Part shown: in pieces, positions 61,601 through 64,000 of the stretch | How positions within the stretch are numbered: the stretch's first letter is position 1 | Layout: every line of letters begins with the position of its first letter | Origin: JAHBNG01 sp039028975 | Lineage (GTDB): Bacteria > Chloroflexota > Anaerolineae > Caldilineales > Caldilineaceae | Assembly (NCBI GenBank): GCA_039028975.1 | Contig: JBCCHB010000006.1 | Location: 62,001-126,000, forward strand | Reading direction: 5' to 3' | Length of the DNA stretch: 64,000 nt | Notes under the pieces: model-generated | What the model was told of the DNA's origin: nothing | Seen by the model: only the letters and a program-made list of their open reading frames with translations | Database searches by the model: none | Made by a program: the position numbers and the translations under genes

Positions 61601-64000
61601 GGACAGCCTTGGGAGATCCCATCGAGATCCGAGGGTTGAGTCAAGCGTTTGGCAGCGAGCAGTCTGCTGGACATACGTGCGCGATCGGCTCGGTCAAGTC
61701 CAACATTGGTCATTTGGAGTCTGCCGCGGGTATTGCCGGGTTGACCAAGGTACTGTTGCAGATCAAATATCAACAGTTGGTCCCCACTATCCATGCGGAG
61801 ACGCTCAATCCGAACATCGAATTTGAGGCTACGCCATTCCGAGTACAGAAAGAATTGGTCTCCTGGAAGCAGCCCGTACAGGAAATTAACGGCGTGTTAC
61901 AGGCCGTGCCGCGGCGGGCAGGGCTTAGCTCATTCGGTGCCGGCGGTGCCAATGCTCACCTCATTATCGAAGAATACCAGCCATCAGCCACCCTTGGCCA
62001 GGGCGAATCCAGCAGCCAGCAGTCAGCAGTCAGCAGTCAGCAGCTTATCGTATTGTCTGCTAAGAATGAAGAGCGGCTTCGGGTCTATGCACAAATACTT
62101 TTGACATACTTAGAGCAAGAGCCAACGCTAAGATCGGTACCGCAGGCAATCAACACAACCATGACGTCCCAGGTCCTTGAGCAAACGTTACGGGAACTGG
62201 TCGCCGAGATGATCGGCGTTGACATCACAGAAATTGAGGCTGAGCAGACTTTCGCAGACTGTGGGCTGGATACAGTGCAGCGCAACCGCTTGCAAATGAT
62301 GCTAGAAGAACGATATGGCTGCGAACTTCCCAATGCCTTTTGGAACGAGGAGACGTCCATCGCAAGCATCGTACCACACCTCTCTGCACACTCTACCGAT
62401 GTGACTCCAAATTACCGTTCACCATCAACCCTTAACTCTTACCCCGAGCATAGTCGAAGGGAGCAACCATCCGCATCCTTGACTAACATTGCCTATACCC
62501 TACAAGTAGGTCGTGAAGCCATGAATAGCCGCTTGGCCCTCGTTGTGGCAGACATGGATACGTTGCGCAGTCGATTAGCTGCCTATGTCGACCAAGAGGG
62601 GTACGTTGAGGATCTCTATGAGGGAGAGGTACCGAAAGAAGAACGAACAGTAAGCATTTTGGCCCAAGATGAGGACATTCAAGAGGCAATCGGCAAATGG
62701 ATCCGTAAAGGCAAGCTCGAACAAGTAGCCCGTTTATGGGTATCAGGCGCAGACATTGATTGGGGTTTGCTCTATGGGCCGCAGAAGCCCAACCGAATCA
62801 GCCTGCCTACTTACCCCTTTGCTCGGGAGCGCTGTTGGCTAGCGCCCATTGACCAACAAATAAGCCATTTGAACTCCAATATCCCCGAAACCGAGGTAGC
62901 CGTTTACGCCCCCGTGTCGGCTGAACTTGTCGAAGCCGCAGCGCCCCTTCGACAAGCTCAGGGGGCTGAATGGTTATATACTGGGCCGCCAGAACGAGGG
63001 TCTTCGCGGCAATTAACCTACATCCCACGCTGGATCCGTGAGCCACTGCTAGAACCTACCAAAGAAGCGGAGAATCCATCGGGTACCTGCTTGGTTGTCT
63101 ATCATGAAAACAGCTTTGGCTTCGAGCAAGCGATTCTGCAACGCCATGGGAGTGCATTTCAACTTCGGCTGGGCACCAGAACGGAGCGACTCCGAGAGAA
63201 TAGTTGGGTGGTCGATGTTCATGATCCGGCTGCCATCACGACCGCAATCAAGGAAATGCCTGCACCTGACCAGATCTATTTCTTGGGTGGGCTATATGAG
63301 TATCAAACTGACGAAGCGTTCCTGGATCGGGATTTAGTCCACAACAGCGAGACCCTTGGGCTCCTCAGTTTGTTGCGTTTGATCCAAGCGTTGAATAGTG
63401 AGGGGATGCTGAACAGATTAGTAGACCTCTTCATCTTTACCCAAAATGTTCATCGCGTTGCCAATCGCAGGGTTCAATCCTTATCTGCTGATATCACCGG
63501 CTTAGCCTACGGCATCGCCCATACGTTTCCGCACATTGCCATGAGGCATATGGACTTAAGTGAATCATCACTACGAGACGCAACGCTGCACCCAGATCTG
63601 TTGCAGAGAATTGACCAAGAGCCAGCCAATCCGCGCGGGAAACCAGTCGTTTTGTATCGAGGAACAAGATTTGTACGGCATTTCACCCCAACCCAGTTTG
63701 AATCTATGGACCTTGAATCCACGAGCCTTGATGGCGTGGGCAATGAATATAAGCAAATTAAGCATGGGCAAGTTGACCAGCATCAAATTGAACAGAGTCA
63801 AGAACAAGCCTTCAAAATGAATGGCATCTATCTGATTGTAGGGGGAGCTGGCTCCATTGGCTTTGCGCTGACCAGAGAATTGGTCCAGCGATATCAGGCT
63901 CAGGTTATCTGGTGGGGCCGCCGCAAGGTGGATCCGCCGATTCAGGAAAAAATCGACCAGATTGGGCAATGGGGCCCGGCCCCCATCTATATGCCAGTGG
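49624..64000 (+). CDS. Trans-AT PKS, rest of module 5 through module 8 (partial, runs off the window)
   Basis: Starts at ATG 49624, 5 bases after the previous stop, with GAGGAG upstream. The frame stays open to the window edge (4792 codons). Residues approximate: docking helices 1-30; DH-like 43-296; ACP5 336-419; KS6 508-933, DH6 1140-1453, KR6 1470-1880, ACP6 1918-1996; KS7 2053-2506, DH7 2716-3049, KR7 3056-3495, ACP7 3533-3614; KS8 3692-4119, ACP-like insert 4183-4259, KR8 from 4459 with its NADPH loop VGGAGSIG near 4736, then cut. All KSs keep Cys and both His. There is no AT, ER or thioesterase in the visible part, so chain release lies beyond the window. Modules 6 and 7 closely resemble module 4, pointing to module duplication. 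Confidence 0.95.
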   Translation, partial: MNIDSFIEKIANQDITEEEALAIIKAGGKTEFASPLSLLSETYTYDEPYLANHLVLGNQVVLGVTHCSLAIDAALNAFPQRTLTGLRKVLFVEPVTLFPGDSATVTIHQIQEGDQLSFKSRYTKTTHSQPLESAGGEYIFALPAIPLLPHFRAILENPERIVEKTEVYAQLGTADITNGRALQTVERVYTQGRSSVGHLRVSDELLHDDHRYEYVHPALLDGALVAGCAVLSAQEINATFIPILIKEIQLFQPVGSACYSYASIVNVNHEMFEVDCWLCNEEGEVLVGLLGFTCKRVNAPSETVELSDPSDTTLIAAIPQLNQEQPKISRRRDERLIDHIQSYLEKKLDTLLGEAERAGFSTRNFMDLGVDSTQLISLVNELEADAGIELYPTLFFEYQDIESLSLYLAQEYGAFFTQLLQVEASTEVASTKVAKEELTERIQAQPEPIPESSSVWQSKLEEAIDAAAPKIGAPRIVTSRTDESFATPLQHSVLPAHKPDMDRDIQADPIAVIGMGGVFPKSPNVKTFWQHLANKTELMSEIPADRFDYRSWYDPTFQVADKMYCRWGSFIDDVDKFDASFFNISPREAELMDPQLRYLLQVLYQTADDAGYGGTIRGTHTGMYVGVCFHDYAEEMMRQGKAIQAHDGSGNAATMLANRPSFIFDLTGPSLAIDTACSSSLFALHYACKALQTGECDMAFAAGVNLLLSSGHYRYFCTLGALSPTGRCHTFDQRADGYVPGEAIASLLLKPLSQAVKDGDQIVGVIKGSAVGHGGYTPSITAPSVDGEAKVILAAWEEAGIDPATLGYIEAHGTGTKLGDPIEIAALTKAFQAHNAKPDFCAIGSAKAHIGHTEGAAGITGVIKALLSIRYGVIPAMPAFDTLNPYIQLDKSPLTINQDPVAWPQCEDLPRRAGVSSFGFGGAYAHLVLEQYQPLAPSSESWTVNSEPQLIVLSAKNEERLQEYAQNLLTFINQPPTPNHQPPIPGSQTPAARHQPPAPSLASIAYTLQTGREAMECRVAFVVNEIATLRSQLSAYIAGEKSMDYLYQGQVNEERKTMGVFAQDEDLQETLHKWILKGKLSKLAELWVSGLEIDWAMLYPNQNPTRVSLPTYPFAKERYWRPETDPSPKSGNSLSHLEILHPLVHKNTSTLAAQRFSSTFNGDEHFFADHQLQNTKVLPGVTYLEMARAAGEMALEAPITQLKDLIWTRPILLEDGGQSNEFLEVQVRLCPDEEEEIGFTVSTGTDIAGRAGKIHSQGSLVTGKPLPLSPLEIGIIRERCSSMLSGPDHYRLIEERSGLKIGPSLQSVSQIWYSQDEALAELHFPGLVASALTSAAAGEEMSGTAVNGEAYLLHPSLMDGVLQVPSVLMGDWRTQTRQRSYLPFAIEEVNILGSLPEQVYVHVTHSTDSYEHSQADEANTTAQLTKFDIALTDSRGSICVMLKGLTYREMSNRIGSSPMHSQTVYGTVEWKALPLDEAATSEPQAAKTLFLVGLAEQTVESVCTNLPTATVVKVTPTDTMDVIRQAWPHLQAVVETMPKSAYQILVVVADEVEGHLYAPLTGLLHTAKLEHPQIQGKTVALAQLEYDDLIPLLKQEIATAGFRHVEVRYDDAGKRSVKTLCEFAPDTAPQQEIPYLRSGGVYWIPGGMGGLGRTFARYLLGRGKQITVILSGREPRDRSGLDEVREQQLAGLNQAGGTAVYLQADISQLSDVQRVVEHIKEAYGQLNGIIHCAGLLRDSLLINKTAEDLEAVLAPKVSGTLNIDAATQDEPLDFMVLFSSITGVLGNVGQADYAAANAFLDAFAHHRQSLVRAGERSGRTLSINWPLWEEGGMTINEEALELVARQTGMVALPTNSGLQAFERAMASVRQQIFIAYGAAERVRDRLLSDTLAPMLASTSVPSAPLVQSDSDEDLLAKELNIALMEAVAHVLKIPIQNVSENKNLNEYGFDSITLTELTNWLNQRYDLALMPTLIFEHNTLASLSQYLTEEYGDHLRSQIQAQAQVPLATVPEKRFLPSHPNSPQKREGTALASDKETIQGEMQKETNQHGGNEAIAIIGMSGRMPGSSDLDAFWQHLANEDDLITEIPPDRWDWRDYYGDVHRNGESKGKGIDQDNNQVNGHQTRAKWGGFISDIDKFDASFFKISPWEAQLMDPQQRLFLETVWHCIEDSGYPASALAGTQTGLFVGVAANDYEELLRTHQADMEAHSTTGMSHSVLANRISYFLDIHGPSQPINTACSSALIAIHRGVEALRSGSCTLAIAGGVNVMLTPQLHVTFSKAGMLAEDGRCKTFDKRADGYVRAEGVGAVLLKPLAQAESDGDHIYAIIRGTAENHGGQAHSLTAPNPQAQADLLVSAYQQANIDPASVSYIEAHGTGTALGDPVEINGLKQAFARLYQQSSHTKPSQPHCGLGAVKSNVGHLESAAGMAGVLKVLLAMRHQTLPATLHVEEQNPYIDLTDSPFYLVTKTQAWMPLIDASARPIPRRAGVSSFGFGGANAHIVLEEYPEKLQGGKFAGLQKATASENGKPKVIVLSAKNEERLRVYAHQLLVYLEESSKLPNTQPLAAYHLLNIAYTLQVGRESMETRLALVVTDIEELCDKLTAYIAGETSIDQCYWGTVEVDEADLDAFGHNEESQALVQQWVMQGQLTQLAANWVKGVEINWHLLYGTEKPTRIPLPTYPFTRERHWIADVGQNGYATAGVASPSIYNAKLVDPEILHPLVHKNISDLEEQRFSTLLTGNEFFLRDHQVQGERVLPGVAYLEMARASAEMATREQRVLQLKDVMWIRPMVVEHEGSHNEGLKAQIGLYPTGLYSSTSSENHHKSEIDFEISTVHQSDRLIHSQGRLVVGDSTTPLSLDSLKTLDISAIQSRCTAHVEGATCYQHFRAHGIAYGSTFQGLSQLEYNQEEALASLRLPTETQATETEHTVAIDDERFLLHPSLLDAALQSALGFAIGQGLQDEGSAFLPFAVETVTLYSELPSQLYAYVQRSPELDSLKSDRLNIELPQSNYSTPGGQIVKYDITLTDHQGNICVALKGFMGRATPSQSHHNIIYSVPSWQVKPLAIGNDAPVISSRDSKEQTRASLLLIGIGEDVVAHVTTTFPEAEVLSYPLLASDEGAVVTKLVQEGCLLLKSAVKRGAGSNPSQTPYPVLVVADESITHYLYAPLVGLLKTARLEAPNVRGKIIITDSVTTNSLVSLLGQEMKLNTFQEMEIRYDRDGVRTVKTLERIDLPASAPTVGGHLKPGGVYWIAGGLGGLGLIFARHLLASTKLAYDQGITVILSGRSMLNEAAQQTLSELKNIGGTVAYLQADVSRKEDVERIIQRIKDEYGPLNGIIHSAGVLRDSLFVNKTEAEIEAVLAPKVFGSLNIDAATIDEPLDFLVLFSSLTGVLGNVGQADYAAANAFLDSFAHYRQSLVEAGKRSGRTLSINWPLWDAGGMTVDKETRDWLQHEIGMVALDASAGISAFEAALAQPDVCQLLVTAGDERKMKAHLYAASFGSDHGKAPENLPTEDLPSAAAVFGERTETPPLLQATERYFKAQLSSVLKMPTTHIDANAPWEKYGFDSILALSLTRQLERHFGELPKTLFFEFQSLTDLARYFVDAHAAKLQKLLTLIPGETEAVGNKQRGETEGLQSESETTQTIAADLAFHSLHNRWLQRTASAGNGAQEAAEAASGTASKDTSADEVAIVGLGGRYPMAENLTDFWENLKAGRDCITEIPLDRWDHRRYYDADKNKRGKSYSKWGGFMPDVDKFDPLFFKISPREAEVMDPQERLFLETVWQTLEDAGYTRQALATQMQGRVGVFVGVMWGEYQLYSQEEVRLSSSYASIANRVSYVLNLNGPSIALDTMCSSSLTSIHLACESIRCGECAAAFAGGVNISIHPHKYLQLAQGKFAASDGRCRSFGEGGDGYVPGEGVGAVLLKPLAQAQADGDVIYGVIKGSSINHGGKTNGYTVPNPVAQSRVIAATLEKSGVAPESISYMEAHGTGTALGDPIEIRGLSQAFGSEQSAGHTCAIGSVKSNIGHLESAAGIAGLTKVLLQIKYQQLVPTIHAETLNPNIEFEATPFRVQKELVSWKQPVQEINGVLQAVPRRAGLSSFGAGGANAHLIIEEYQPSATLGQGESSSQQSAVSSQQLIVLSAKNEERLRVYAQILLTYLEQEPTLRSVPQAINTTMTSQVLEQTLRELVAEMIGVDITEIEAEQTFADCGLDTVQRNRLQMMLEERYGCELPNAFWNEETSIASIVPHLSAHSTDVTPNYRSPSTLNSYPEHSRREQPSASLTNIAYTLQVGREAMNSRLALVVADMDTLRSRLAAYVDQEGYVEDLYEGEVPKEERTVSILAQDEDIQEAIGKWIRKGKLEQVARLWVSGADIDWGLLYGPQKPNRISLPTYPFARERCWLAPIDQQISHLNSNIPETEVAVYAPVSAELVEAAAPLRQAQGAEWLYTGPPERGSSRQLTYIPRWIREPLLEPTKEAENPSGTCLVVYHENSFGFEQAILQRHGSAFQLRLGTRTERLRENSWVVDVHDPAAITTAIKEMPAPDQIYFLGGLYEYQTDEAFLDRDLVHNSETLGLLSLLRLIQALNSEGMLNRLVDLFIFTQNVHRVANRRVQSLSADITGLAYGIAHTFPHIAMRHMDLSESSLRDATLHPDLLQRIDQEPANPRGKPVVLYRGTRFVRHFTPTQFESMDLESTSLDGVGNEYKQIKHGQVDQHQIEQSQEQAFKMNGIYLIVGGAGSIGFALTRELVQRYQAQVIWWGRRKVDPPIQEKIDQIGQWGPAPIYMPV
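49750..50880 (+). other. DH-like domain and ACP completing module 5
   Basis: The first domain has a hot-dog/DH layout, but its motif reads HLVLGNQVVLG: His53 is kept and the terminal Pro is Gly. The second motif is HPALLDGALVAG: Asp221 is kept and the DxxxQ Gln is Val. It lies directly between KS5 and ACP5 (Ser372 in LGVDSTQL) with no KR, so it is either an unusual dehydratase/isomerase or a branching (B)-type domain. Confidence 0.7.
52434..52466 (+). repeat. AGTAGTGAG/GTGAATAGTGA-type stretch in the KS6 post-KS linker
   Basis: Repeated GTGAGT/GTGAAT units encode SSESWTVNSEPQ between the KS6 core and LIVLSAKNEERL. The texture is of non-coding repeat origin. Confidence 0.5.
52540..52620 (+). 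repeat. CCAACC / CAGCCAGACAC low-complexity repeat in the KS6 adaptor
   Basis: Tandem AACCCCC, then repeated AGCCAGACACCAGC units encode a Pro/Gln-rich loop (INQPPTPNHQPPIPGSQ and on) between the LLTF helix and SIAYTLQTGR. Confidence 0.65.
55780..60465 (+). other. PKS module 7: KS-DH-KR-ACP
   Basis: KS7 intact (NTACSSA, EAHGTGT, SNVGHLE). DH7: HQVQGERVLP and HPSLLDAALQ. KR7: GGLGGLG, VLRDSL (B-type), ADYAAAN. ACP7 Ser3569 in YGFDSILA. Expected unit: trans double bond. An extra loop in KS7 (about 55915-56000) is rich in Gly/Asn/Lys. Confidence 0.85.
57145..57183 (+). repeat. AGTTGCA-type repeat in the KS7 post-KS linker
   Basis: AGTTGCAAGG, AGTTTGCAGG and GTTGCAGAAG are imperfect tandem units related to those after KS3. 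They encode KLQGGKFAGLQK. Confidence 0.45.
62010..62044 (+). repeat. AGCAGTC tandem repeat in the KS8 post-KS linker
   Basis: Successive CAGCAGT/CAGTCAG units encode SSSQQSAVSSQQ between the KS8 core and LIVLSAKNEERL. Confidence 0.7.
62170..62400 (+). other. Ser-less ACP-like domain inserted in the KS8 adaptor
   Basis: About 77 residues (4183-4259): LEQTLRELVAEMIGVD, then FADCGLDT, then NRLQMMLEERYGCELP. The phosphopantetheine Ser position is Thr4217. Paralogue of the insert in the KS3 adaptor and at the same adaptor loop. A repeat-like sequence follows at 62440. Confidence 0.75.
62440..62462 (+). repeat. CCCCGAGCATAGTCGAAGGG-type repeat in the KS8 adaptor
   Basis: A motif familiar from dispersed intergenic repeats (related to CCTTCGACTATGCTCGGGG), read in frame as YPEHSRREQ, right after the ACP-like insert. 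Confidence 0.55.
62922..62965 (+). repeat. Inverted CTTGTCGAAG / CTTCGACAAG repeat between the KS8 adaptor and KR8
   Basis: TGAACTTGTCGAAG (62922-62935) and CTTCGACAAGCTCAGG (62947-62962) form a hairpin-capable palindrome. It encodes ELVEAAAPLRQAQGAE. The right arm is the same motif as in the KS2 adaptor (35765-35783). Confidence 0.65.

Larger units (their letters stand above)
60697..64000 (+). other. PKS module 8: KS-(ACP-like insert)-KR... (partial)
   Basis: KS8 has TMCSSSL around the Cys, EAHGTGT and SNIGHLE, and GAGGANAH at the end of the core. The adaptor contains the second Ser-less ACP-like insert. The KR8 structural half begins near 63000 and its cofactor loop is at about 63829-63860. 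The catalytic Tyr and ACP are beyond the window. Confidence 0.75.

Noticed and set aside
1..64000. Long minus-strand and out-of-frame ORFs under the PKS and hydroxylase genes
   Set aside because: They are shadows of strongly coding plus-strand frames, without SDs or recognisable domains.
1..64000. tRNA, rRNA or IS transposase genes
   Set aside because: No tRNA-like cloverleaf, rRNA segment or transposase motif was seen on either strand by reading; a dedicated scan was not possible.

Overview
The window holds the 5' two thirds or so of a trans-AT polyketide synthase (PKS) biosynthetic cluster (about 15.0 kb to the right edge) preceded by about 15 kb of ordinary chromosomal genes. Base composition is near 50% GC by eye. 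A DUF3105 protein, a DUF2079-like membrane-protein C-terminus, FAD-less molybdenum hydroxylases and many dispersed palindromic intergenic repeats fit a member of the Chloroflexota best. This is an inference; there is no rRNA or marker gene to prove it.

Left region (1-14.7 kb). There is the C-terminal part of a membrane protein, a leftward group (ABC-F ATPase, then two unrecognised proteins), a leftward pair (a xanthine-dehydrogenase-type molybdopterin subunit, then a FrnE/DsbA-type oxidoreductase), a DUF3105 protein, and a rightward group (MFS transporter, fused [2Fe-2S]/molybdopterin hydroxylase, GNAT acetyltransferase). The FrnE gene contains an in-frame TGA exactly at the first Cys codon of its CPWC motif, with a hairpin at SECIS distance. 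It reads as a selenoprotein (UPWC) that a standard gene caller would truncate.

Cluster (15.0-64 kb). A 530-bp region with two 32-bp direct repeats precedes an AT-enoylreductase (PfaD-type) fusion that serves the AT-less modules in trans. Then come a cNMP-binding/patatin protein and a pyrrole starter cassette: prolyl-carrier dehydrogenase, sulfotransferase, proline-type adenylation enzyme, an atypical flavoenzyme, a free carrier protein and a flavin-dependent halogenase. Together these should make a halogenated pyrrole-2-carboxyl thioester. Three assembly-line proteins follow: a KS-ACP loading protein with a mutated KS, a 6454-residue protein (modules 1-4 plus KS5) and a protein of more than 4790 residues (rest of module 5, modules 6-7, start of module 8) cut by the window edge.

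Predicted line: loading KS0-ACP; M1 KS-KR-ACP; M2 KS-DH-KR-cMT-ACP; M3 KS-ACP; M4 KS-DH-KR-ACP; M5 KS | DH-like-ACP (split over two proteins); M6 KS-DH-KR-ACP; M7 KS-DH-KR-ACP; M8 KS-(KR...). The expected product is a (chloro)pyrrole-capped, partly polyene chain with one C-methyl and possibly a branch or ring made by module 5. A sulfate may be added.

Oddities of the assembly line: many KS-to-AT adaptor linkers contain in-frame sequence that looks like the genome's own dispersed repeats, and two adaptors (KS3, KS8) carry a homologous ACP-like domain whose phosphopantetheine Ser is Gly or Thr.
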